Below are positions 1 through 6,239 of a stretch of DNA of 17,695 bases, one piece after another. Source of the stretch: an uncultured Eubacteriales bacterium (GTDB lineage: Bacteria > Bacillota > Clostridia > Christensenellales > CAG-917); assembly GCA_900547975.1 (NCBI GenBank), contig URIX01000039.1, forward strand, positions 1 through 17,695. The letters run 5' to 3'. The notes below the pieces were generated by a model. The model was not told the origin of the DNA. It ran no database searches and saw only the letters and a program-made list of their open reading frames with translations. Both the position numbers and the translations under genes were made by a program. Each line of letters begins with the position of its first letter. Position 1 is the stretch's first letter.

Positions 1-205
1 GCGAACGCCGAGCTTGACGGATAGTACAAGCGACTGCGCCGTTTGGGTGCGTAGCAGGCGCACAAAGCGCAGTGGCATAAGTAGAGAAATGTCCCTATCT
101 ATGCGAGTGCTGAGTGTTGTCCCCCGCTACGCGGTCGGCGTGGGTTCCCTCAAACTTGTGCAGAGGGGGAACGCCGATAGGGAAAACACGTGAGGAAAGG
201 GGAAG
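1..205 (-). repeat. Interspersed hairpin-rich repeat, copy A (partial, inverted)
   Basis: Read on the minus strand this segment matches copies B (2521-2803) and C (11768-12126) block by block. The shared blocks are a CTTCCCCTTTCCTCACGTG start (about 187-205), a TTCCCCCTCTGCA...TTTGAGGGAA hairpin, a CAACACTC-X-CTCGCAT block, GGGACATTTC, and a CTTGTACTATCCGTCAAGCT block near base 10-30. It runs off the left window edge, so its far end is not visible. Its private module is a nested hairpin: ACTGCGC at 33-39 pairs with GCGCAGT at 67-73, and inside it GTGCG (47-51) pairs with CGCAC (59-63). Its CTTCCCC end stops two bases from the stop codon of the M50 protease gene. No protein-coding sequence is supported here. 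Confidence 0.8.
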
Positions 206-206
206 G

Positions 207-1037
207 TTAAATTTTAGTGTTTTGTAGCACGTCGCCTATCATCGTAGTTAATTTATTTTTCACAGCAATCGCTTTCAAATCCTGCTCGGATAAGGTGCGA
301 ATTATCTTTCCGTCCTCGCCGACGACGTCGAACGTCGTTTTGCTTTGTCTGCCGACGTAATGGAACAATCTGAGTATCGGCGTATCGCAAGATATTTCCA
401 CGCGTTTGAGTTCAACGCCCAAAGAATAGTTTTTGCACGCCACGTCAAGCACGCTCGAATAGGTTTCGTCCTTGCTTGCAAACGTCGCGCCGTAAAAGAG
501 GAAGACCGCCATTATGCCGAACGTGAAATTGAGTCCGAAAAAGAACGAACCGACGAAAAGCCCCAAAAACAAAAAAGAGCAAACTATGCCCGCAATCTGC
601 AAACCCTTGACCGCCTTAATCTTGTTTTTGCAAAAACCGAGAACCACCCTCGAACCGTCAAGAGGATATACGGGCAAGAGATTGAACAAGCCGAGCGACA
701 TATTTGCGTAAAGAAAGGAAATCGTATAAGGATACATTGACGGAAACAACCACCAAAGGCCGAGCGTGACGAGCGCAAGCAAAAGATTGCACAAAGGTCC
801 TGCAAGACCTATAAGCACGCTTGACGTTTTGTCGAAGTTTTCGCCCGCGCTCATCATTGCCCCGTACGGCAAAAGCACCATTTTTTTTACGACGTATCCC
901 CTTGCCCTCGCCATAAGCGCGTGCGCGCTTTCGTGAAAGAGCAAAGCAAGCATAGTCCATACGAAATCAAGCGCGTGCCCGAACGCGATAAGCGCAAGGG
1001 CAAGCGCGAAAAAAAGAGGATTAACCTTGAATTTCAT
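207..1037 (-). CDS. M50 family zinc metalloprotease, SpoIVFB-like (site-2 protease)
   Basis: This is an integral-membrane zinc protease that would cut a substrate within or near the membrane. The zinc motif HESAH is at residues 35-39 inside the first hydrophobic segments, and the second metal-binding motif, NLLPVYPLDG with Asp127, is at 119-128. Further membrane segments lie around 75-95, 105-120 and 145-190. The last 80 residues (TPILRLFHYVG...FDVVGEDGKIIRTLS) resemble half a CBS domain, as in SpoIVFB. At 276 residues it is close to SpoIVFB length. The ATG is preceded by an AAGAGG ribosome binding site. Its place downstream of minD-minE matches the Firmicutes mre-min-spoIVF region, where SpoIVFB activates pro-sigma-K. 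Whether this organism sporulates cannot be told here, so the substrate is unknown. The stop codon is two bases from repeat copy A. Confidence 0.88.
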   Translation of the reverse strand: MKFKVNPLFFALALALIAFGHALDFVWTMLALLFHESAHALMARARGYVVKKMVLLPYGAMMSAGENFDKTSSVLIGLAGPLCNLLLALVTLGLWWLFPSMYPYTISFLYANMSLGLFNLLPVYPLDGSRVVLGFCKNKIKAVKGLQIAGIVCSFLFLGLFVGSFFFGLNFTFGIMAVFLFYGATFASKDETYSSVLDVACKNYSLGVELKRVEISCDTPILRLFHYVGRQSKTTFDVVGEDGKIIRTLSEQDLKAIAVKNKLTTMIGDVLQNTKI

Positions 1038-1058
1038 AAGGATAAACCTCTTGTTTTG

Positions 1059-1295
1059 TCAAATGGAAGAAATTATGCTTGAAATGTTCGACAACGTTTC
1101 CACGATGGAAGTTGCTCTGAAAATGTTTGCAAACAAGAAGCCGAGCGACACGAAAACGCCGATTGCCACGGGTATGATTGCAACGTCGAGAGCGTCCAAA
1201 ACGCCTTTCTTTTTGCGCTTTTTGTTGACGCGATTTTCAACGAAATTGTTTTGAGAGATTTCTACGTCGAGTTTTTTGCTTTCATCAAATTCCAT
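1059..1295 (-). CDS. Small single-pass membrane protein between minE and the M50 protease
   Basis: I do not recognise a family. The ATG at 1295 is chosen because GAGGTGG lies six bases before it; a longer reading from a TTG at 1352 has no such site. The 78-residue product has a charged N-terminal half with a KKRKKK cluster, then one hydrophobic segment (VAIIPVAIGVFVSLGFLFANIF), then about 20 residues ending in SNISSIISSI. The basic cluster before the segment predicts the N-terminus in the cytoplasm and a short outer tail. It lies 21 bases upstream of the M50 gene, where many Firmicutes carry spoIVFA, whose product holds SpoIVFB in the membrane. It could be a minimal functional analogue of SpoIVFA, lacking its M23-like domain, but that rests on position and topology only. 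Confidence 0.7.
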   Translation of the reverse strand: MEFDESKKLDVEISQNNFVENRVNKKRKKKGVLDALDVAIIPVAIGVFVSLGFLFANIFRATSIVETLSNISSIISSI

Positions 1296-1371
1296 ATTTG
1301 CCACCTCGCATTTACCATATTCTTGCAAGGAGCAAAATATAACTTTTTTCAAAAAACTTGCGCCGCACTTT

Positions 1372-1623
1372 TCAGTATCTCGGCATATCGAGCGTCGTTT
1401 GAAATTGCTTCACTCTCGTTGCGTTTGCCTCTATCGTGATTTTGTACACCCCTCTTTCGTTTTGCGCGACGTCGATTTTGGCGCGGCCGTCAAGCGAAAA
1501 ATAGTCGCCAAGCACGTTGTTCAAGTCGTTTTCGAGCGCGGTTGAAAAGCCTTCTTTTATGCCCACTTTGTCGCGCGTGAGCATATCTCTCATTCTGCTT
1601 GCAATCTGTTTGGACGCTTTCAT
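1372..1623 (-). CDS. minE: Cell division topological specificity factor MinE
   Basis: MinE stimulates the MinD ATPase and helps place the division site. The 83-residue product keeps the family plan: an N-terminal helical MinD-interacting stretch (ASKQIASRMRDMLTRDK), a central helix (FSTALENDLNNVLGDYFSLD), and a C-terminal strand region (AKIDVAQNERGVYKITIEA). The start at 1623 is the ATG of an ATGA overlap with the minD stop codon, preceded by GAGGTGG. An upstream GTG at 1632 lies inside that ribosome binding site and is unlikely. Sequence similarity to well-studied MinE is modest, so the call also leans on the coupling to minD. No minC is visible next to the pair. Confidence 0.82.
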   Translation of the reverse strand: MKASKQIASRMRDMLTRDKVGIKEGFSTALENDLNNVLGDYFSLDGRAKIDVAQNERGVYKITIEANATRVKQFQTTLDMPRY

Positions 1624-2369
1624 CTGAGCCACCTCAATCGCCTTTTGGGTGCAATATCCACGAAAACTTTGCTGTTTTGCGCAACGTTTTTGGCAAGCAC
1701 GTCGTATGCGCGGTTGGAGATTGCGCGTTGCGGAATCGTGCCGAGTTGCTGATACAAGGTTATCATATCGTCGTCGGGAATCACGCCTATCGCCGCAACG
1801 TGAAGAAGGGAACTAATCTCGCTTGCGCCGAGCATTTCGCCCCTTGCAATCATATCCGCGCGCACTCTGTTTACCACGAGCGAAATATCTTTCAATCGAT
1901 AACTCGCAAGCAGACTTATCACTTTGTCCGCGTCTCTGATTGCCGAAGCGGAAGGTGTGGTAACTACGAGTGCTTCCTCGCACGCCGAAACCGCCCTATG
2001 GAAGCCGTGTTCTATGCCCGCGGGGCAATCGACGAACACAAAATCGAACTCGCTCAAACTGTCCACGATTCCCCTAAACGCTTGCGCCGTGATTGCGTTG
2101 CACTCCCTTGACGACGGAAGAATTTTCATCGGACTTTCCGCATCGCTTACAAGTGCTTGAAACGTCCTGCACCGCCCTTGCAACACGTCGCTTATGTCGT
2201 ACACGACTCGCCTTTCGATACCCGTCACGACGTCGAGATTGTTGAGTCCGACGTCGCCGTCCACAAGCACGACGCCATATCCCGACAAAGCCAGTTTTCT
2301 GCCGAGAGTTGCGGTTACGGTGGTTTTTCCGACGCCGCCCTTACCCGAAGTAACAACGATTTTTCTCAT
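1620..2369 (-). CDS. minD: Septum site-determining ATPase MinD
   Basis: MinD is a ParA-family ATPase that dimerises on the membrane with ATP and carries MinC or other partners to control the division site. The deviant Walker A motif GKGGVGKTT is at residues 9-17, with the signature lysines K10 and K15. The DGDVGLNNLDVVTG switch region is around 37-50, and FDFVFVDCPAGIE (Walker B) around 128-140. The C-terminus ends PKRRLRWLR, a short basic amphipathic tail fitting the membrane-targeting sequence of MinD. The 249-residue length is close to normal. The start is fixed by the family's MRKIVVTSGKGG beginning, although the ribosome binding site (GGGAA two bases before the ATG) is poor and a terminator-like hairpin ends only about 14 bases upstream. 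It overlaps minE by four bases. Confidence 0.93.
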   Translation of the reverse strand: MRKIVVTSGKGGVGKTTVTATLGRKLALSGYGVVLVDGDVGLNNLDVVTGIERRVVYDISDVLQGRCRTFQALVSDAESPMKILPSSRECNAITAQAFRGIVDSLSEFDFVFVDCPAGIEHGFHRAVSACEEALVVTTPSASAIRDADKVISLLASYRLKDISLVVNRVRADMIARGEMLGASEISSLLHVAAIGVIPDDDMITLYQQLGTIPQRAISNRAYDVLAKNVAQNSKVFVDIAPKRRLRWLR

Positions 2370-2380
2370 ATTCCCATAAT

Positions 2381-2412
2381 AAAAAACAGACGCCGCAAGA
2401 GGATGTCTGTTT
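2381..2412 (-). terminator. Terminator-like hairpin with U6 directly upstream of minD
   Basis: On the minus strand AAACAGAC (2412-2405) and GTCTGTTT (2391-2384) form an 8-bp stem with a 13-base loop. The stem runs into six T residues (2386-2381), the form of an intrinsic terminator. It lies about 14 bases before the minD start, so it would either end transcripts arriving from the mreB side or act as an attenuator in the minD leader. A second ACAGACGC copy at 2480-2472 could pair with the same right arm. Confidence 0.5.
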
Positions 2413-2520
2413 CTGCCGATTTTGGATTTTCTTTGTCAAAAAAATTTCGAGAGGAAATATATTTTTAATCTGCGTCTGTTCTTCCTCTGCAATAGTGTGG
2501 CGGCGTAATCTTTAATTTAA
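2413..2520. other. minD upstream region
   Basis: This AT-rich stretch between the minD leader hairpin and repeat copy B has no plausible gene. On the minus strand it holds a TTGACA at 2439-2434, but the bases 17 further on (GCAGAA) do not resemble a -10 box, so no promoter is called. It also contains AAGAACAGACGC (2483-2472), complementary to the right arm and U-tract of the hairpin before minD. Confidence 0.4.
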
Positions 2521-2803
2521 GCTTCCCCCTTCCTCATGTGTTTCCCCTACCGTCGTTTCCCCTCTGCACAAGTTTGAGGGAACCCACGACGTCCGCTCCG
2601 CGTGGGGCAACACTCGGTGCTCGCATAAATAGGGACATTTCACTCATTATGTCACTTCGCCTGCGTGGCGGCTTCGCAACAGAATGCCACGCATTCTCGT
2701 ACTAATCGTTGAGCTTCGACGCTCGCTTTTCTCGCCGCCCTGCGGCTCGCGTTCCGTCTGCGAATAAGCACATTCAGTTTATAAGTACGCCTTGAATGAG
2801 TGA
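2521..2803 (+). repeat. Interspersed hairpin-rich repeat, copy B
   Basis: This copy shares ordered blocks with copies A and C. They are CTTCCCCCTTCCTCATGTG (from 2522), the TTCCCCTCTGCA...TTTGAGGGAA hairpin (2557-2582), CCCACG...CGTGGG (about 2583-2606), GGGGCAACACTCGGTGCTCG, GGGACATTT, TTCCGTCTGCGAAT and the end block GAATGAGTGA (2794-2803). Its private module at 2662-2697 has two mutually exclusive stems: TGCGTGGC/GCCACGCA (2662-2669 with 2686-2693) or AGAATGC/GCATTCT (2681-2687 with 2691-2697). A further hairpin is GCCGC/GCGGC at 2734-2746. TCACTCATT (2640-2648) and AATGAGTGA (2795-2803) are inverted ends of its right half. The reading frames crossing it are not credible genes. Confidence 0.85.
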
Positions 2804-2805
2804 CA

Positions 2806-2953
2806 TCAAATTGCATTAAAGCGCAATATTGAGATGAAGAACAAGGAAACACCCTTTTGCGAACCCGCCCAACGTACTAAATCGTACGTGACGGGTGAAC
2901 AAAAGGGCGTTGACGACGTTATTCGCTCAATAGTGCGCTTTAATGCAATTTGA
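2806..2953. repeat. Nested long inverted repeat overlapping the mreB 3' end
   Basis: Two 28-base arms, 2806-2833 and 2926-2953, are inverted copies with one mismatch. Inside them are three further nested pairs: AACACCCTTTTG (2848-2859) with CAAAAGGGCGTT (2900-2911, one mismatch), ACCCG (2863-2867) with CGGGT (2892-2896), and ACGTAC (2872-2877) with GTACGT (2884-2889) around a six-base loop. The right arm contains the last codons and stop of mreB (TAA at 2942-2940), so the left arm is an inverted duplicate of that gene end. The left arm begins three bases after repeat copy B. It could be a foldback element, a strong transcript 3' structure, or the scar of an inversion-duplication. No U-run marks it as an ordinary terminator. 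Confidence 0.85.
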
Positions 2954-3938
2954 CACCAAGCATATCGCTTAATAGGTTCTTTTCGTCAAAAAATCTCGCG
3001 CCGCCGATTGCAATCGCGTTCTCGATGTCTTTGAGTGGCGTGACGGGAAGTTCGAGCGCTTGTTCGAGATAGTCGATAAGTCCCGGAATGTGAAGCGAGC
3101 CGCCGGATACGAAAATGCCTTTGCGAAGTATTTCTGCGGAAAGTTCGGGCGGCGTTTGGTTGAGGACGGACATTATAACTTCGATGATGTCGTCCACAAG
3201 CGGAATCACTGCGTCGCGCATTTGCTCTGCGGTGACGTAAAGCGAACGAGGCGAACCGTCCGCGCTGCCGCCGCTAACGGCGTAACTGCCCTCATCGTTG
3301 ACATAGAAAGAAAGTGCGGATTTTTTGAGATTCTCGATTGTAAATTCGCCCACTTTTACGCCGTAATTCATATAAAGGCTGTCGATGATTGCGTTGTTGA
3401 ACGCGTCGCCTGCGATATTGACCGAGCAACCCGTCGCAATACCGTGGTTGGTGACTGCGGATATTTCGGTTTTTCCGCCGCCGATGTCAACAAAAAGACC
3501 GCCTATGCTGTTGGTGTACGCAAGAAGGCTCAAACCCGATTCCACGAGCGTGACTTCCTTTATGCCCGCCTTTATGCAACACTTTTCCACGGCGCGTCTG
3601 TCCGAGCCCGACGAGGATTCGCAAATGGACACGATGGCTTTGATTCTGGGCATAAAAATGCCTTCGGGGATAATCTTTTTGAGGAAGTAATGAAGAAGCA
3701 TAGTCGCCATTTCTTCGTCGACGATTATGCCTTCCTTGATGGGCGCGATGACTCTTGCGCCGCCGAGCGAACCCGTCATAACGCTTTCCGCCCTATACCC
3801 TGCGTCGCGGATTTCGAGACGGTTGCGCGATTTGGTCGCAATGGCGATTGCAGGCTCGCGCAAAACGAGACCTATGCCCTTTTGATAGATGGTGATAAAC
3901 TTGCTTCCGAGGTCAATCGATAGTTCTATTGTTGCCAT
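2940..3938 (-). CDS. mreB: MreB-like actin homologue (rod shape-determining protein), divergent
   Basis: This bacterial actin would form membrane-associated filaments that guide wall synthesis. The 332 residues cover the whole MreB fold: phosphate-1 loop DLGSK (9-13), phosphate-2 loop DIGGGKTE (151-158), a GDAFNNAII segment (178-185), the TPPEL motif (262-266) and the adenosine loop SGGSLHIPG (278-286). Several signature positions differ from canonical MreB: DLGT becomes DLGS, the EEPMAAAIG helix becomes ESGLSLLAY (133-141), and the GGG of the last loop becomes GGS. The ATG has GGAG eight bases upstream and lies inside the maf 3' end (26-base overlap), so the two are translationally linked. 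The last codons lie in the long inverted repeat. No mreC or mreD follows. It may be a specialised MreB paralogue. Confidence 0.85.
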   Translation of the reverse strand: MATIELSIDLGSKFITIYQKGIGLVLREPAIAIATKSRNRLEIRDAGYRAESVMTGSLGGARVIAPIKEGIIVDEEMATMLLHYFLKKIIPEGIFMPRIKAIVSICESSSGSDRRAVEKCCIKAGIKEVTLVESGLSLLAYTNSIGGLFVDIGGGKTEISAVTNHGIATGCSVNIAGDAFNNAIIDSLYMNYGVKVGEFTIENLKKSALSFYVNDEGSYAVSGGSADGSPRSLYVTAEQMRDAVIPLVDDIIEVIMSVLNQTPPELSAEILRKGIFVSGGSLHIPGLIDYLEQALELPVTPLKDIENAIAIGGARFFDEKNLLSDMLGVKLH

Positions 3939-4506
3939 TGATAACTCCGACTCGAACGAGAATGTCGCCGAGTTTTTCTTTGGGCAGCCCCATTATATTT
4001 GAGTAACTGCCGCTGTATTTTTCAACGATTCTTTTGTCCTGAATCCCGTATGCGCCTGCTTTGTCGAAAGGCTTGCAGTCGTCGATATACGCGTAAATCT
4101 GCTCGTCGGTGAGGGTTTTGAAAGTGACAAGCGATTTGACGCAAGTCACGACCTTTTTGTCCTCGCACGTCACGCAAACGCCCGTATACACGGTGTGCGT
4201 GCGCCCGTTGAGTTTTTTTATCATATCGAAAGCGCGCGCTCTGTCGTGCGGTTTGCCGTACACTTTGCCGTCGAGCACGACGATTGTGTCCGCCGCGATA
4301 ACAGTGTCGCTCCTATGCTCTTTTGCGATATGTTCCGCCTTTGCTTTCGCGAGTTTTTTGACAAGCAAAAACGGAAAACGCGATTTTATCTCGCTCTCGT
4401 CTATATCTGCGGGGATAACCTCGTATTTTACGCCCATATCCGCAAGAATTTCCTTGCGGCGAGGCGAGGACGAGGCGAGAATCACGTTATTTGAAAACTT
4501 TTTCAT
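3913..4506 (-). CDS. maf: Maf family nucleoside triphosphate pyrophosphatase
   Basis: Maf proteins hydrolyse dTTP, UTP and modified nucleotides to monophosphates, and act as house-cleaning enzymes in the cytosol. The 197-residue product has the N-terminal ILASSSPRRKEIL motif (9-21), ADTIV (72-76), YGKP (83-86), the family's TFKTL (128-132), the DKAGAYGIQ motif (148-156) and GSYSNIMGLP (166-175). The start at 4506 puts the SSPRR motif at the normal distance from the N-terminus. A longer reading from a TTG at 4557 adds 17 residues the family does not have, although the site before 4506 (CAGGAA) is very close to the ATG. It follows ppx after about 60 bases and overlaps mreB by 26 bases. The maf-mreB neighbourhood is common in Firmicutes. 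Confidence 0.92.
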   Translation of the reverse strand: MKKFSNNVILASSSPRRKEILADMGVKYEVIPADIDESEIKSRFPFLLVKKLAKAKAEHIAKEHRSDTVIAADTIVVLDGKVYGKPHDRARAFDMIKKLNGRTHTVYTGVCVTCEDKKVVTCVKSLVTFKTLTDEQIYAYIDDCKPFDKAGAYGIQDKRIVEKYSGSYSNIMGLPKEKLGDILVRVGVINGNNRTID

Positions 4507-4569
4507 TTCCTGCCGATTTTGATTAGATTTTTCAATCGTTCGTTTTGGTATTTTCAATCGATATTCCGC

Positions 4570-6090
4570 TTACAGAATTTCAAGATTCTTGCCGTACGCC
4601 GCCTTGAACTCTGCCGCCGCGCCCATAGCGTCCTTGACTTCGAGCGTACAGTCGCCGCCGTTTTCGCACTCGGTTTTTACTATTACGCTGTCGCCGAGAA
4701 CGTCGCAGTTGATACCGGTGACGACGCCGCTTTGGCTTCTGTCGAAACTCTCTGCGATACGCAGTATCACGCTTAGTTTTCTGATTGCGTCAACGTCCTC
4801 TTGCGTGAGCATATCCTTGTACTTTATGATTTCGTCGCGCGCGTTTTCGGCTTTTCTGTGACCTGCCGCAACGAACGCCGCCACGACGATATCCTTGTGC
4901 GGTACGCCGTAGAGGTTGCTGTTGAGAATGATGTACGCCGAGTGAAGTTGATGGTTGTAGAACTTGATTCTCATACCGCTGTCGTGCAAAAGCGCGGCGA
5001 TTTTAAGCACCCTGACGTAAACTCTGGGCATTTTGTGAAGCACTTTGAGTTGCTTGAAAAGTTGTATCGAGAGGTTGTAGACGTGTTCGGCGTGACCAAT
5101 GTTGAGGTCGTGATATTTCATTTGCGTGTAAATGGAATGTCCCAAAACGTCCGAAAGCGGTCTTTCGTTGATACCGGGGACGGCATAACGGAACATCGCG
5201 CCCTCTCTCAAGCCGCAACCGCTGATTGTGATTTTTGAAAACTCGAAGCGAGAAAGCACCGCTTTCATCACGGCAAGCGCGCTCGGGAAGATGTCCGCGC
5301 GACCGCTCGAAAGTCCCTTTATCTTCATAGTGCTGTTGAGGTCGAGTTTCTTTATGGTGTTGTAGATACCCTCGAACTCGGTGACGGGCAACTCGTAGTT
5401 GTGCGTCATATTGAACGGATATTTCTTGATGAGTCTGCTGATTCTGCCGAGATTTCTGAAACTTCCGCCCACGCCGACAAACGCCGTATCGGGTTCTACG
5501 CTGTCGAGCCAAGTGATTTTTTCGAGTTGTTCGCCGATGAAGTCCTCGATTTTCTTTGCCCTTTCCTGCGGTGTGGAACTGTCGTTTTTGAACAAATCCG
5601 TGAGCGTAACCGCGCCGAAAGGCAATGTTTCGAAGTGAACGAGATTTCTTCTGTTGTAATAAATGAGGTTGGTAGAGCCGCCGCCCATTTCCATAATCAA
5701 GCCTTTGGGAATGTCCATAGAGTTGATTACGCCCTGATAGACGAGCATAGCCTGTTCTTCGGGGGAAAGCACTTTGATTTTTATGCCGCAAGTCATTGCG
5801 ACTTCGTCAAGGAAACTCTTTTGGTTTTTGGCGCGTCTGACCGCCGCCGTAGCGTACGCAAAGATTTTATCGACCTTGTTTGCGTCGCAAAGACGACGGA
5901 ACATAGTTAGCGTTTTTATCGTCTGCGCAATGCGCTGCGGCTTGATAAAGCCGTCCCAGTCCATATCTTGTCCGAGTCGCACGGTTTCTTTGAGTTCGTC
6001 GAAAACCACGAAGTAGCCTCCGTCCAGAACGTTGACCAACACGAGTCTTGCAGAGTTTGAGCCAATGTCGATAATCGCTATTTTTTCCAT
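4570..6090 (-). CDS. Ppx/GppA family phosphatase with C-terminal HD domain
   Basis: This is an exopolyphosphatase or guanosine pentaphosphate phosphohydrolase of the ASKHA fold, linked to polyphosphate and (p)ppGpp metabolism. The 506 residues show the N-terminal phosphate loop DIGSNSARLVLV (8-19), ATAAVRRAKN (80-89), the SPEEQA motif with the conserved glutamates (109-114), the GGGST loop (136-140) and GVGGSFRNL (206-214). The C-terminal half, from about 310, is an HD-type domain with ALLHDSGMR (366-374) and further histidines (380, 383, 411). That length and the HD domain match full-size Ppx/GppA. The ATG has AGGAGA nine bases upstream. It follows rnfB after about 150 bases on the same strand and precedes maf. 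Which of the two activities dominates cannot be read from sequence alone. Confidence 0.92.
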   Translation of the reverse strand: MEKIAIIDIGSNSARLVLVNVLDGGYFVVFDELKETVRLGQDMDWDGFIKPQRIAQTIKTLTMFRRLCDANKVDKIFAYATAAVRRAKNQKSFLDEVAMTCGIKIKVLSPEEQAMLVYQGVINSMDIPKGLIMEMGGGSTNLIYYNRRNLVHFETLPFGAVTLTDLFKNDSSTPQERAKKIEDFIGEQLEKITWLDSVEPDTAFVGVGGSFRNLGRISRLIKKYPFNMTHNYELPVTEFEGIYNTIKKLDLNSTMKIKGLSSGRADIFPSALAVMKAVLSRFEFSKITISGCGLREGAMFRYAVPGINERPLSDVLGHSIYTQMKYHDLNIGHAEHVYNLSIQLFKQLKVLHKMPRVYVRVLKIAALLHDSGMRIKFYNHQLHSAYIILNSNLYGVPHKDIVVAAFVAAGHRKAENARDEIIKYKDMLTQEDVDAIRKLSVILRIAESFDRSQSGVVTGINCDVLGDSVIVKTECENGGDCTLEVKDAMGAAAEFKAAYGKNLEIL

Positions 6091-6102
6091 ATAATTCTCC
6101 TA

Positions 6103-6130
6103 ACGGCTTTCGCCGTGTCCTTTTGAGGAC
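6103..6130 (-). promoter_or_regulatory. Two tandem tetraloop hairpins before the ppx ribosome binding site
   Basis: On the minus strand GTCCT-CAAA-AGGAC (6130-6117) is followed directly by ACGGC-GAAA-GCCGT (6116-6103). The second has a GNRA-type loop. AGGAGA of the ppx ribosome binding site starts within a few bases of the second stem. Neither is followed by a T-run, so they look like leader or mRNA-processing structures rather than terminators. Confidence 0.4.
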
Positions 6131-6179
6131 GACTGTTCGATTCTTTCTTTTTTTCTTATTTTCCCGCTTATTTCAGTCT

Positions 6180-6237
6180 TTCGATTTTCAATCGAATTTA
6201 GTACGCTTTATTTGCCGAGATTTGCGCTTTGCAAATC
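6180..6237. repeat. Two short perfect hairpins between rnfB and ppx
   Basis: TTCGATT (6180-6186) pairs with AATCGAA (6190-6196) around three bases, and GATTTGC (6219-6225) pairs with GCAAATC (6231-6237) around five. The second begins right after the rnfB stop codon. In the rnf reading direction no T-run follows, so they may stabilise the rnf mRNA end or weakly end it while allowing read-through into ppx. On the plus strand the second is followed by a T-rich tract. Confidence 0.4.
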
Positions 6238-6239
6238 GA

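Noticed and set aside
2411..2439. TTGACA as a minD promoter
   Set aside because: The -35 match is perfect, but at 17 or 18 bases the -10 position reads GCAGAA or CAGAAA, which is too far from TATAAT.
2652..2852. Minus-strand frame of 66 codons across repeat copy B
   Set aside because: It spans the repeat and part of the palindrome, and I see no good ribosome binding site or domain.
2806..2953. The long palindrome as an ordinary rho-independent terminator of mreB
   Set aside because: It overlaps the stop codon, is far longer than usual, has internal loops and lacks a U-run in the mreB direction; termination remains possible but is not shown.
3060..3923. Open frame of 287 codons on the plus strand opposite mreB
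   Set aside because: It is antisense to a clear actin-family gene and shows no domain.
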